From positions 1 through 64,000 of the forward strand of contig NZ_JMPL01000006.1 of NCBI RefSeq assembly GCF_000735365.1: a stretch of 64,000 nucleotides of DNA, written 5' to 3'. How positions within the stretch are numbered: position 1 is the stretch's first letter; each line of letters starts with the position of its first letter. Below are positions 9,076-17,208 of the stretch, in pieces. This DNA comes from Kluyvera ascorbata ATCC 33433. GTDB lineage: Bacteria > Pseudomonadota > Gammaproteobacteria > Enterobacterales > Enterobacteriaceae. The position numbers and the translations under genes are program-made. The notes below the pieces were generated by a model. The model ran no database searches and was not told the DNA's origin. It worked only from the letters and a program-made list of their open reading frames with translations.

Positions 9076-9091
9076 TGTGATCGAAATCACA
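9076..9091. promoter_or_regulatory. CRP-binding site in the gcd-hpt divergent region
   Basis: TGTGA-TCGAAA-TCACA is a perfect match to the CRP half-site consensus TGTGA-N6-TCACA. Its centre is about 67 bp before the gcd start codon and about 65 bp upstream of the likely hpt transcription start. In E. coli, cAMP-CRP is known to repress gcd and activate hpt; the geometry here fits both. Confidence 0.85.
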
Positions 9092-9133
9092 AATTGAGCT
9101 TTATTATCGAATTAGCCGCATGAATCGTTTTGC

Positions 9134-9142
9134 TGGTATACT
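9134..9142 (+). promoter_or_regulatory. hpt extended -10 promoter
   Basis: TGG-TATACT (TG motif at 9134-9135, -10 hexamer 9137-9142) without a good -35 hexamer. This fits a CRP-activated promoter driven from the palindrome at 9076-9091. Confidence 0.65.
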
Positions 9143-9220
9143 TTCTCGCTTGCTGATCAACCTCGTGACTCTGGGTTAACGGGTTGAGTGATTTACATTT
9201 AAAATCATGTGGTTAGTTAA

Positions 9221-9757
9221 ATGAAACATACTGTTGAAGTGATGATCCCGGAAGCGGAGATCAAGGCGCGTATCGCTGAACTGGGTCGTCTGATTAACGA
9301 GCGTTATAAAGACAGCGGCAGCGAAATGGTGTTAGTCGGTCTGCTGCGCGGCTCGTTCATGTTCATGGCTGACCTGTGCCGTGAAGTACAGGTTCCGCAC
9401 GAAGTCGATTTTATGACGGCATCCAGCTATGGCAGCGGTATGTCCACCACCCGCGACGTGAAAATCCTCAAAGATCTCGACGAAGATATTCGCGGTAAAG
9501 ACGTGCTGATCGTCGAAGACATTATCGACTCCGGGAACACCCTGTCGAAAGTGCGTGAGATCCTGAGCCTGCGCGAGCCGAAGTCGCTGGCGATTTGTAC
9601 GCTGCTGGATAAACCAACCCGTCGTGAAGTTGAAGTGCCGGTTGAGTTTGTCGGCTTCTCTATTCCGGACGAATTCGTCGTGGGTTACGGGATTGATTAC
9701 GCTCAGCGTTATCGCCACCTGCCATACGTTGGCAAAGTGGTGCTGTTAGACGAGTAA
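9221..9757 (+). CDS. hpt: Hypoxanthine phosphoribosyltransferase
   Basis: 178-aa purine salvage enzyme converting hypoxanthine (and, less well, guanine) plus PRPP to the nucleotide. The PRPP-binding signature [14 protein letters not shown] lies at residues 95-108, with the acidic pair followed by the SGNT loop. [12 protein letters not shown] (41-52) and SSYGSGMST (68-76) form the PPi and flexible loops. Length and sequence match the E. coli enzyme. The Shine-Dalgarno is weak. Transcribed divergently from gcd. Confidence 0.97.
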   Translation: MKHTVEVMIPEAEIKARIAELGRLINERYKDSGSEMVLVGLLRGSFMFMADLCREVQVPHEVDFMTASSYGSGMSTTRDVKILKDLDEDIRGKDVLIVEDIIDSGNTLSKVREILSLREPKSLAICTLLDKPTRREVEVPVEFVGFSIPDEFVVGYGIDYAQRYRHLPYVGKVVLLDE

Positions 9758-9765
9758 GTTTGCAG

Positions 9766-9832
9766 GTAGCCCGGACGAGGCGGAACGCCGACTCCGGGAC
9801 ACACCCGGCTTCACTGCGTTCGGCCGGGCGAC
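9766..9832. repeat. REP/BIME element between hpt and can
   Basis: Paired REP arms gtagcccggacgaggcg...gccgactccggg and acccggcttcactgcgttcggccgggcgac in the gap between the convergent hpt and can genes. Confidence 0.8.
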
Positions 9833-9847
9833 AAGGGATGATTTCCC

Positions 9848-10510
9848 TTATTTATGATTGATATGTTTTAACTTGAGGTTGGAAATCCCGTGGCGGTAAC
9901 GCTGCTCGAGGGTTTCGCGGCTCGTGGCGGTCACATCAAGGTCGCGCAGCAGGCCGTCGTGAATACCGTACGCCCAACCGTGAATCGTCACCTTCTGCCC
10001 ACGTTTCCATGCTGATTGCATAATCGTCGAATGGCCCAGGTTATACACTTGCTCCATGACGTTCAGCTCGCATAGCGTATCCATGCGGCGCTCCGGCGGC
10101 ATCTCGCCCAGCAATGAACTATGTTTGAACCAGATATCGCGAATGTGCAGCAGCCAGTTGTCGATTAAGCCCAGTTCCGGATTTTCCACCGCCGCCTGTA
10201 CGCCGCCGCAGCCGTAGTGGCCACAGATAATAATGTGTTCAACTTCCAGAACATCAACGGCATACTGCACCACGGAAAGGCAGTTAAGATCGGTGTGGAT
10301 AACCAGGTTTGCGACGTTACGGTGGACGAACAGTTCGCCAGGCTCAAGCCCGGTCAGGCGCTCGGCGGGGACGCGGCTGTCAGAACATCCAATCCATAAA
10401 AAACGAGGTTTTTGCGCTTGCGACAGCGTCGCAAAAAAGCCGGGATCCTCTTCTCTCAGCATCTTTGACCATAGTGCATTGTTGCTGATGAGTGTATCTA
10501 TGTCGTTCAT
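9848..10510 (-). CDS. can: Carbonic anhydrase 2 (beta class)
   Basis: 220-aa beta-carbonic anhydrase interconverting CO2 and bicarbonate. It is needed for growth in air because carboxylases need bicarbonate. Zinc ligands and catalytic dyad are visible: C42 and D44 in GCSDSR, H98 and C101 in CGHYGCGGV. Start ATG matches the conserved N terminus MNDIDTLI. Followed by a REP element; its upstream region abuts an ERIC repeat. Confidence 0.97.
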   Translation of the reverse strand: MNDIDTLISNNALWSKMLREEDPGFFATLSQAQKPRFLWIGCSDSRVPAERLTGLEPGELFVHRNVANLVIHTDLNCLSVVQYAVDVLEVEHIIICGHYGCGGVQAAVENPELGLIDNWLLHIRDIWFKHSSLLGEMPPERRMDTLCELNVMEQVYNLGHSTIMQSAWKRGQKVTIHGWAYGIHDGLLRDLDVTATSRETLEQRYRHGISNLKLKHINHK

Positions 10511-10575
10511 GGAAGCGGTAACCCAGTAATTTTCGTTGGGTTAATATAGGGCAACTCCTGATTTATTAAAACCAA

Positions 10576-10700
10576 ATACTCGTCGTACTTTACATTGCAA
10601 CGGCGTTGGCTATCCTCGCTCACCCCTGTCACGTACGGGCGTACGCTCCAGGGGATTCGCTGCGTCGCCGCCTTGTTGCAACGTAAATTACCTAGAGTAA
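10576..10700 (-). repeat. ERIC element (125 bp) upstream of yadG
   Basis: Complete enterobacterial repetitive intergenic consensus element. Terminal inverted repeats are ATACTC (10576-10581) and GAGTAA (10695-10700). The conserved core, read on the minus strand, runs GCGAATCCCCTGGAGCGTAC...GTGACAGGGGTGAGCGAGG. It occupies most of the gap between the divergent genes can and yadG, 36 bp before the yadG start. Its length equals that of the second copy at 58383. Confidence 0.92.
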
Positions 10701-10736
10701 ATATCAAGTATCAGAATGTAAGGTAAGCGAAAATCT

Positions 10737-11663
10737 ATGACCATTGCACTGGAATTAGAGCAACTGACAAAGACCTATCCTGGCGGCGTACAGGCGCTGC
10801 GTGGGATCGATCTTAAAGTCGAAGCCGGTGATTTCTACGCGCTTCTGGGGCCGAACGGCGCGGGTAAATCGACCACCATCGGGATTATCAGCTCGCTGGT
10901 GAACAAAACCTCGGGACGCGTGAGCGTATTTGGTTATGACCTGCAAAAAGATGTGGTCAACGCCAAACGTCAGCTTGGGCTGGTGCCGCAGGAGTTCAAC
11001 TTCAACCCGTTTGAAACCGTGCAGCAAATCGTGGTGAACCAGGCGGGCTACTACGGCGTTGAGCATAAAGAAGCGGTCATTCGCAGTGAAAAATATCTTA
11101 AGCAGCTCGATCTGTGGGAAAAACGCAACGAACGTGCGCGGATGCTCTCCGGCGGGATGAAGCGTCGTCTGATGATTGCGCGTGCGCTGATGCATGAACC
11201 AAAGCTGTTGATTCTCGACGAACCTACCGCGGGCGTTGATATTGAACTGCGTCGCTCCATGTGGGGATTCCTCAAGGATCTCAACGACAAAGGCACCACC
11301 ATCATTCTGACCACCCACTATCTGGAAGAGGCAGAAATGCTGTGCCGCAATATCGGCATCATCCAGCGCGGTGAACTGGTAGAGAACACCTCAATGAAGG
11401 AGCTGCTCTCCAAGCTGAAGTCAGAAACCTTTATTCTCGATCTGGCGCCGAAAAGCCCGCTGCCGAAGCTCGAAGGTTACAAGCACACGCTGGTGGATAC
11501 CTCGACGCTGGAAGTCGAAGTGCTGCGTGAGCAGGGGATTAACAGCGTCTTTGCGCAGCTGAGCGCGCAGGGCATCCAGGTACTGAGTATGCGTAACAAA
11601 GCGAACCGCCTTGAAGAGCTGTTTGTCTCGCTGGTTCATGAAAAACAAGGAGATCGCGCATGA
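10737..11663 (+). CDS. yadG: ABC exporter ATP-binding protein YadG
   Basis: 308-aa ATPase of an ABC-2-type exporter; it pairs with the YadH permease. Walker A GPNGAGKST (38-46), signature LSGGMKRRL (138-146), Walker B LLILDEPTAGVD (158-169) and the H-loop TTHYLEEAE are intact. A C-terminal extension of about 90 residues (KANRLEELFVSLVH) is typical of this subfamily. The substrate is not known in E. coli. AAGGTAAG precedes the ATG. It overlaps yadH by 4 bp (ATGA). Confidence 0.96.
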   Translation: MTIALELEQLTKTYPGGVQALRGIDLKVEAGDFYALLGPNGAGKSTTIGIISSLVNKTSGRVSVFGYDLQKDVVNAKRQLGLVPQEFNFNPFETVQQIVVNQAGYYGVEHKEAVIRSEKYLKQLDLWEKRNERARMLSGGMKRRLMIARALMHEPKLLILDEPTAGVDIELRRSMWGFLKDLNDKGTTIILTTHYLEEAEMLCRNIGIIQRGELVENTSMKELLSKLKSETFILDLAPKSPLPKLEGYKHTLVDTSTLEVEVLREQGINSVFAQLSAQGIQVLSMRNKANRLEELFVSLVHEKQGDRA

Positions 11664-12430
11664 TGCAGCTTTACTGGGTTGCGCTGAAAAGCATCTGGGC
11701 GAAAGAGATCCACCGCTTTATGCGTATCTGGATCCAGACGCTGGTACCACCCGTCATCACCATGACGCTGTACTTTATTATTTTCGGCAACCTGATCGGT
11801 TCCCGTATCGGTGAAATGCACGGCTTTACCTACATGCAGTTTATCGTGCCGGGTCTGATTATGATGGCGGTGATTACCAACGCCTATGCCAACGTGGCCT
11901 CGTCATTCTTCAGCGCGAAGTTCCAGCGCAACATTGAAGAGCTGCTGGTCGCACCGGTGCCAACGCACGTTATCATCGCCGGGTTTGTCGGCGGCGGCGT
12001 GGCGCGCGGCCTGTGCGTGGGGATTCTGGTCACGGCTATTTCGCTGTTCTTCGTACCGTTCCAGGTTCACTCGTGGGTCTTCGTGGCGCTGACGCTGATC
12101 CTGACCGCAGTGCTGTTCTCGCTTGCTGGCCTGCTTAACGCGGTTTTTGCCAAGACCTTCGATGACATCAGCCTGATCCCAACCTTCGTGCTGACGCCGC
12201 TGACCTACCTCGGCGGGGTGTTCTATTCGCTGACGCTGCTGCCACCGTTCTGGCAAGGGCTGTCGCACCTGAACCCGATCGTCTACATGATAAGTGGCTT
12301 CCGCTACGGTTTCCTCGGCATTAATGATGTCCCACTGGTGACGACATTTGGCGTGCTGGTGGTGTTCATCGCCGCGTTTTATCTGCTGTGCTGGTATCTC
12401 ATCCAGCGTGGACGCGGCCTGCGTAGCTAG
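11660..12430 (+). CDS. yadH: ABC-2 type transport permease YadH
   Basis: 256-aa inner-membrane permease with about six transmembrane helices and the ABC-2 signature region LAGLLNAVFAKTFDDISLIPTFVLTPLTYLGG split across helices 4-5. Its start overlaps the yadG stop by 4 bp, showing translational coupling to the cognate ATPase. Probable exporter; substrate undetermined. An inverted repeat (12442-12468) follows. Confidence 0.95.
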   Translation: MMQLYWVALKSIWAKEIHRFMRIWIQTLVPPVITMTLYFIIFGNLIGSRIGEMHGFTYMQFIVPGLIMMAVITNAYANVASSFFSAKFQRNIEELLVAPVPTHVIIAGFVGGGVARGLCVGILVTAISLFFVPFQVHSWVFVALTLILTAVLFSLAGLLNAVFAKTFDDISLIPTFVLTPLTYLGGVFYSLTLLPPFWQGLSHLNPIVYMISGFRYGFLGINDVPLVTTFGVLVVFIAAFYLLCWYLIQRGRGLRS

Positions 12431-12441
12431 CAGTGCTGCAT

Positions 12442-12468
12442 TTCCCGGCAGGTAAACGCTGCCGGGAA
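12442..12468 (+). terminator. Hairpin after yadGH
   Basis: 9-bp perfect stem TTCCCGGCA/TGCCGGGAA with a 9-nt loop, 11 bases after the yadH stop. Only a short pyrimidine-rich tail follows, so it may be a weak terminator. Confidence 0.6.
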
Positions 12469-12475
12469 CCATTCT

Positions 12476-12539
12476 TTGACAGTCATCACCCCGCTTAATT
12501 GATTACTTAGCTAAACTGCTTGCCTGCTAAGGAGGCAAG
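12476..12539 (+). promoter_or_regulatory. yadI promoter and hairpin-occluded Shine-Dalgarno
   Basis: A perfect -35 TTGACA (12476-12481) is followed at 17 bp by a poor -10 (TTGATT). The short leader carries a very strong Shine-Dalgarno AAGGAGG (12529-12535). Part of it falls in the stem CTTGCC/GGCAAG (12519-12524 with 12534-12539) and part in its loop, so folding could limit ribosome access. Confidence 0.5.
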
Positions 12540-12541
12540 TT

Positions 12542-12982
12542 ATGTTAGGTTGGGTCATTTCCTGCCACGACGACAAAGCACAGGAACTGCTGGATCGTCT
12601 GGAAAAAAAATATGGGCCGCTGGCGCAGTGTCGAGCCGTCAATTACTGGCGAGGGCTGAGTTCAAATATGCTCAGCCGCATGATGTGCGATGCGTTACAT
12701 CAGACTGATTCTGGGGACGGGGTTATCTTTCTCACCGATAACGCGGGCGCCGCCCCGTATCGCGTGGCTGCGCTGATGAGCCATAAGCACAGCGGCTGCG
12801 AAGTGATCGCGGGTATCCACTATTCATTAATTGAACAAATGATTCCTCTGCGGGATTCCCTCAGCAGCAGCGCCTTTCGCGAGCGCATTGTGACGCTGGG
12901 TTCGCCCGGAGTGACCAGCCTGTGGCATCAGCAGCAGAAAAATCCGCCCTTTGTTCTACTTCACGACCTGTATGAGTCTTAA
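12542..12982 (+). CDS. yadI: Putative PTS EIIA component, mannose family (YadI)
   Basis: 146-aa cytoplasmic protein of the EIIA-Man/fructoselysine family, orthologous to E. coli YadI. The N-terminal strand-histidine motif GWVISCHDD places the probable phospho-histidine at residue 9; GVIFLTDNAGAAPYRVA forms the next strand-loop. No cognate EIIB, EIIC or EIID gene is adjacent, so it is an orphan EIIA whose partner and sugar are unknown. A very strong AAGGAGG ribosome site precedes the ATG. Confidence 0.92.
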   Translation: MLGWVISCHDDKAQELLDRLEKKYGPLAQCRAVNYWRGLSSNMLSRMMCDALHQTDSGDGVIFLTDNAGAAPYRVAALMSHKHSGCEVIAGIHYSLIEQMIPLRDSLSSSAFRERIVTLGSPGVTSLWHQQQKNPPFVLLHDLYES

Positions 12983-12985
12983 ACA

Positions 12986-13013
12986 TTGGTATTGATGTAG
13001 CTTTTGTTACAAT
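12986..13013 (+). promoter_or_regulatory. yadE promoter
   Basis: TTGGTA (12986-12991), 16-bp spacer, and an extended -10 TGT-TACAAT (hexamer 13008-13013) directly after the yadI stop. This allows expression of yadE independent of yadI. Confidence 0.6.
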
Positions 13014-13045
13014 AGTAGAGTCGTTTCCCGCTTCGGTTATTGCTC

Positions 13046-14275
13046 ATGGCTATACGTACGGTTGTTTTCTTCCTGCTTTTCCTCACCGGCAGCGTGGCCG
13101 CCGCGTTGCCCACTCGCTATATGCAGACAACCGAGGATGCTGCTATATGGGCGCGTGTCGGCAATAAAACGATGACCGTGGGCAACCTGCGTGCCGGACA
13201 AATCATCGCCATTGAGCCCGATGTTGAAGACTACTACACCTTTAGCTTTGGTTTCGGTAAGGGCTTTATTGATAAAGGCCACCTTGAGCCGGTGCAGGGC
13301 AAACAGCGCGTTGAGGATGGGCTGGGGGATTTAAACAAACCGCTGAGCAATCAGAATCTGGTGACCTGGAAAGACACGCCGGTCTACAATGCGCCGGATA
13401 TCGGTAGCGCACCATTCGGTACGTTGGCGGAGAACCTGCGCTATCCGGTTATCAACAAGCTGAAAGACCGGCTCAATCAGACCTGGTATCAGATTCGCAT
13501 CGGGGAACGTCTGGCCTATATCAGCGCGCTGGACGCCCAGCCGGATAACGGCATTCCGGTCATTACCTACCACCATATTTTGCGCGATGAAGAGAACACC
13601 CGTTTTCGTCATACCTCCACCACTACCTCGGTACGTGCCTTTAGTAACCAGATGACCTGGCTGCGCGATATGGGCTATACCACGCTGACCATGTATCAGC
13701 TTGAGGACTATGTTCATAATCGCGCTAATCTTCCTGCGCGTGCGGTGGTGATAACCTTTGACGATGGGCTAAAGTCGGTCAGCCGCTACGCCTACCCGAT
13801 ACTTAAGCAGTACGGCTTTAAAGCCACGGCGTTTATCATCACCTCGCGCATTAAGCGCCATCCACAGAAGTGGGCGCCGAAGTCGCTGCAGTTTATGAGC
13901 GTTTCCGAGCTGGAAGAGATTAAAGATGTTTTTGATTTCCAGTCACATACCCACTTCCTGCACCGGGTAGATGCTCACCGTCGGCCAATTCTGCTGAGCC
14001 GGAGCTATCACAATATCCTGTTTGATTTTGAGCGCTCGCGACGGGCGCTGGCGCAGTTTAATCCGCACGTACTTTATCTCTCGTACCCGTTCGGTGGCTA
14101 TAACGCGACGGCGGTGCAGGCGGCGAGCGATGCCGGCTTTCATCTGGCAGTGACGACGGTAAAAGGGAAGGTGAAGCCGGGGGATAATCCGATGCTGCTG
14201 AAGCGTCTGTATATTATGCGGACGGATTCGCTGGAGACGATGTCGCGGCTGATCAGCAATCAACCGCAGGGGTAA
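13046..14275 (+). CDS. yadE: Polysaccharide deacetylase family protein YadE
   Basis: About 409-aa exported protein: signal peptide ([19 protein letters not shown]), an SH3-like region, then a NodB-type polysaccharide deacetylase domain. The catalytic VITFDDGL motif (about residues 234-241), SHTHFLHR metal-binding region and LSYPFGGYN motif are all present. The substrate is unknown (cell-wall or surface glycan). A TTG 6 bp upstream is an alternative start; ATG 13046 was preferred. The stop lies only 2 bp from the stop of the convergent adhesin gene; E. coli has panD there. Confidence 0.93.
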   Translation: MAIRTVVFFLLFLTGSVAAALPTRYMQTTEDAAIWARVGNKTMTVGNLRAGQIIAIEPDVEDYYTFSFGFGKGFIDKGHLEPVQGKQRVEDGLGDLNKPLSNQNLVTWKDTPVYNAPDIGSAPFGTLAENLRYPVINKLKDRLNQTWYQIRIGERLAYISALDAQPDNGIPVITYHHILRDEENTRFRHTSTTTSVRAFSNQMTWLRDMGYTTLTMYQLEDYVHNRANLPARAVVITFDDGLKSVSRYAYPILKQYGFKATAFIITSRIKRHPQKWAPKSLQFMSVSELEEIKDVFDFQSHTHFLHRVDAHRRPILLSRSYHNILFDFERSRRALAQFNPHVLYLSYPFGGYNATAVQAASDAGFHLAVTTVKGKVKPGDNPMLLKRLYIMRTDSLETMSRLISNQPQG

Positions 14276-14277
14276 GG

Positions 14278-15387
14278 TTAGTAGTAGGACATTAACACGG
14301 TGGCGGCGGCTTTGAACTCTCCGGCCTTCATCGGATTACCGTCTTTGACTAATTGAGCGCTAAAACTGAATACGTTGGCCGTGGTGTTTGAACCGGTATT
14401 GAAGCTGTAGCGTGTTTCGAGGGATGAGTTCGGGATGAGTTGACTGTAGCTCCACCCGCTCAGCAGTTTGACGCCTACGCCGGAGGCAGCATTGCTGGTG
14501 AGCGTATTCCCCAGCAGGTCGTTACTGCTTCCCGTTGTTTTATTCGAGGTGATTTTCACATCAGCGCCAAACAGGTTATTGCAGCCTTTAAGTTGTACGT
14601 ACATATCCTGGCTACGCGTTGATTGATTAAAATCGGCAAACATATAGTCACCGAGATCGATATTGGTTGAGCCATCGCTCAGCGCTGCGGCCTGGCAGGT
14701 GGTGGTAATAATGGGGATTTGAAAGCTGCTTGGCGTAACGTTGAATGTCCAGGGCTTGTTATCTTTATTGGTTCTGTCGCCAATTGCCATTTGCCCTAAA
14801 GAAAAACTGGCTTTTGGCGTTAATGTGGTGATACCGGTGGTATTTCCGCTAAACTCACCGTTGTACTGATAAATATGAATGAGTGCCTTCCAGGTTTTAT
14901 TTTTCCAGCGTTCGTCGTTGTGATCGGCTTCCACCACGACCCAACCATCGTCGCTGGACGAGTCCGAACCTTTGAAGAAACCGCCACCGGCATCGGAATA
15001 AATTTTGGCAGTAAAGTAGATGCCGGGAATATTGGTATAATACCAGGCTGCGCCATCATCATATACGCTCGATGCGCGAACATAAGAATCATCGAGCTTT
15101 TCTTTTAATACCTCACCACTCTGACCTAAGCTACAGGTAGATTGCAGCGAGGGGCTCAGCGTTAAATCTACCGTGGCGAGCAATACCTCACCACTCGAAT
15201 ACATGGGGCCATCGGACTGGCTCCAGCGAATATTATTTGAGGATATGCCATTTACCAGCGTTGTCGTACCACCGCTGCCGTCATCAAACCGACACTCAAT
15301 CGCGGCGTGCGCTGAGCCAGTTGCTATTAACAGCACGGCGAGCAGAAAATAAAGACGCCTTGCCGGTTTTCGTCGTGTGATAAACAT
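14278..15387 (-). CDS. Fimbrial tip adhesin (YadC-like, two-domain)
   Basis: 369 aa. Signal peptide ends at GSAHA (about residue 29). An N-terminal domain of about 190 residues has few family landmarks and presumably binds the receptor; it includes a tryptophan/aspartate-rich SSSDDGWVVVEADHNDERW stretch. The C-terminal pilin domain starts near the TTCQAAALS cysteine and ends with the beta-zipper strand ATVLMSYY. It is the last gene of the fimbrial operon, the usual place for the adhesin, and corresponds in position to E. coli yadC (which is longer). Strong GGAAGG ribosome site. Ligand unknown. Confidence 0.85.
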   Translation of the reverse strand: MFITRRKPARRLYFLLAVLLIATGSAHAAIECRFDDGSGGTTTLVNGISSNNIRWSQSDGPMYSSGEVLLATVDLTLSPSLQSTCSLGQSGEVLKEKLDDSYVRASSVYDDGAAWYYTNIPGIYFTAKIYSDAGGGFFKGSDSSSDDGWVVVEADHNDERWKNKTWKALIHIYQYNGEFSGNTTGITTLTPKASFSLGQMAIGDRTNKDNKPWTFNVTPSSFQIPIITTTCQAAALSDGSTNIDLGDYMFADFNQSTRSQDMYVQLKGCNNLFGADVKITSNKTTGSSNDLLGNTLTSNAASGVGVKLLSGWSYSQLIPNSSLETRYSFNTGSNTTANVFSFSAQLVKDGNPMKAGEFKAAATVLMSYY

Positions 15388-15410
15388 AGGAAACCTTCCT
15401 TCATCCTGAA

Positions 15411-16007
15411 TTAGTTATAAATGGTGCTGACCAGTACGTTGCTGGTAATTTTTCCTGCGCTAACCGGGCCGGTATTTTGTGGCCGGGCATAGAACTCGTA
15501 CTCGGCGGCCCAGCTATTGTTTTGTATATCAATGGTGACGCTAGAGGTACCATCGCTGTTGAGTACATTGGCGTGGCGCGCCGTTGAGAAAATAACAATC
15601 CCGACGTTATCCGCGCCGCTTTCTGTCGCTGGCGTTTCGTTGATAAACACCTGCTTGCTGCCCGTTGGCCACCGCCCGCTTTGCGGCTGGAAGCTGAAGC
15701 TCAGCGTATTCACCGTCATATTATCTCCCGGGCAGCTTTCTACGTTTATTGTAAAGGCGGTACCCGCAGCGGCGTCGGTGGGAGCAAGGCGCGAGCTGCC
15801 GTCAGCGTTATAAAACCACACCTTTCCGACGGTAGGGAGATGTACCTGACCGCCGTCAGACACGGATATCTGGCAGGTGTTTTCAACTATATTGGCGCTG
15901 AGGGTCATCTCCAGGTTGGCGTCGCCCGCCTGACAGGTGCTTACGGCTGCCAGGTACGTTAATAGGCTGAAGATGGAGCGTATTTTTTTACTCAGCGTGA
16001 ATAACAC
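15411..16007 (-). CDS. Minor fimbrial subunit
   Basis: 198-aa pilin with signal peptide ending CQA (about residue 27). It has the pilin disulfide pair (NTCQI and VESCPGD) and a C-terminal beta-zipper strand ending VSTIYN. Start is GTG 16007, placed by GGGAGA at good spacing. The start is 22 bp after the preceding minor pilin stop. Positionally it matches yadK of the E. coli yad operon, but the minor subunits diverge too much to assign one-to-one names. Confidence 0.85.
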   Translation of the reverse strand: MLFTLSKKIRSIFSLLTYLAAVSTCQAGDANLEMTLSANIVENTCQISVSDGGQVHLPTVGKVWFYNADGSSRLAPTDAAAGTAFTINVESCPGDNMTVNTLSFSFQPQSGRWPTGSKQVFINETPATESGADNVGIVIFSTARHANVLNSDGTSSVTIDIQNNSWAAEYEFYARPQNTGPVSAGKITSNVLVSTIYN

Positions 16008-16029
16008 GATTTTCTCCCAACCTTATCTG

Positions 16030-16596
16030 CTATTGATACGTTACCAGGAAGGTGACCGGGGCGCTGACGTTGCCAGCCGTGACGTCGCTGATAGTTCGTG
16101 TCTTGGCAATCACGATGCGGGCATTCATCTCAACATCGACGTCGGTATCGCTAATGGTGATGTTCTGTGCGGGTTTGGTATTGCAGCTTAATAGCGTTCC
16201 TGCGCCGGCTTCCCCTTTCCAGATCTCAAACCCGGTGGCGTTGCCCGCGGAGAATGAATCGCCGTCAGAATTCGGGCCAGAACAGGCGCCGCCGCTGCCG
16301 GAAGTGGCCTGAATGCTGGCGGACTTAACGCCCACGCAGTCGATGAAGGCAATTTTGAAGGCTTCGCTGCGGCTTTGTGCTACCAGATCGGATTTAAATA
16401 CGTCGCCAAAAGCGAGCGTGCTGATGGCTTGCCCGCCCGCGCTCTGGATTTGTGCTGTGCAGGTACCGGCTTCAATGGTTGAGGTAAACGTTGCCTGGAC
16501 GCTAGTCGTGCCGGTGATGTCGGCGAGGGTTACCGGAGAAAAACACGCGGTGGCCAGGGTGATCGTAATCAAAGATATCAGGGTACGCATTTTCAT
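16030..16596 (-). CDS. Minor fimbrial subunit
   Basis: 188-aa pilin of the chaperone-usher class. Signal peptide ends LA around residue 25. Cysteines in AGTCTAQIQ and FIDCVGV form the conserved pilin disulfide; two further cysteines (GGACSG and LSCNTK) suggest a second bridge, unusual among minor pilins. The C terminus APVTFLVTYQ is the donor/acceptor zipper strand with penultimate tyrosine. GGAGCC ribosome site; 18 bp after the upstream pilin stop. Confidence 0.85.
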   Translation of the reverse strand: MKMRTLISLITITLATACFSPVTLADITGTTSVQATFTSTIEAGTCTAQIQSAGGQAISTLAFGDVFKSDLVAQSRSEAFKIAFIDCVGVKSASIQATSGSGGACSGPNSDGDSFSAGNATGFEIWKGEAGAGTLLSCNTKPAQNITISDTDVDVEMNARIVIAKTRTISDVTAGNVSAPVTFLVTYQ

Positions 16597-16614
16597 TTTT
16601 TTGGCTCCTTGCCG

Positions 16615-17190
16615 TTACTCATACTCGAAATTAAACGTTGCGGTGGCGCTGAAAATACCGGTTGTTCCTTTACCGGTTGCCGTTTCCATGAGCCGAGCAA
16701 CTAATGGCACTTCCTTGGCGCTGATTTCGCTTGATGTCCAAAGCAGGCTTTTGGCATCGTCGGTGGCGTTGATTTCAAAAGGTTGATCGGGCGTGATGGC
16801 CCGGGCAATGCTGACGCCAACGTTGCTGGCCGCGTTATTGGTCGCCGAATTGCTAATCGCCGTCTGAATGCTGGAAGCGGTACCGGTGATGGTGGTTTTC
16901 AGTTTGGTTAAGCTTGACGGGCAATCGACGATTTTGAGCTTAAACGCGGTCGTCGCGGAGCTGTCGGCGTTGATGATTTTATCCAGCTGGGTAATCCCGC
17001 CGCTGCCGATGGGAATAATATTGTTTGTGCCGTCGCCGGTGCCGCCTTCAAGGGTCATATCGCAAGTTGTCTCACGAAGCGTCGCGGTAAAGGTCAGGTC
17101 GAGGTTGATCGTGCCGCTAGCCATAGACGGCGAGCTTACGCACAGCGTCAGCAAGATGATAATACGTATAAAGAACCATGATGATTGCAT
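16615..17190 (-). CDS. Minor fimbrial subunit
   Basis: 191-aa pilin directly after the usher gene. Signal peptide ends MASG (about residue 25). Disulfide cysteines lie in ETTCDMTL and IVDCPSS. The C-terminal strand ATATFNFEYE has the penultimate tyrosine of chaperone-usher pilins. Its sequence is serine/threonine/asparagine-rich, as in surface subunits. GGAGTG ribosome site. As the first minor subunit after the usher it may be an adaptor linking rod and tip. Confidence 0.85.
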   Translation of the reverse strand: MQSSWFFIRIIILLTLCVSSPSMASGTINLDLTFTATLRETTCDMTLEGGTGDGTNNIIPIGSGGITQLDKIINADSSATTAFKLKIVDCPSSLTKLKTTITGTASSIQTAISNSATNNAASNVGVSIARAITPDQPFEINATDDAKSLLWTSSEISAKEVPLVARLMETATGKGTTGIFSATATFNFEYE

Positions 17191-17208
17191 AAAACACTCC
17201 TTGTGAAA

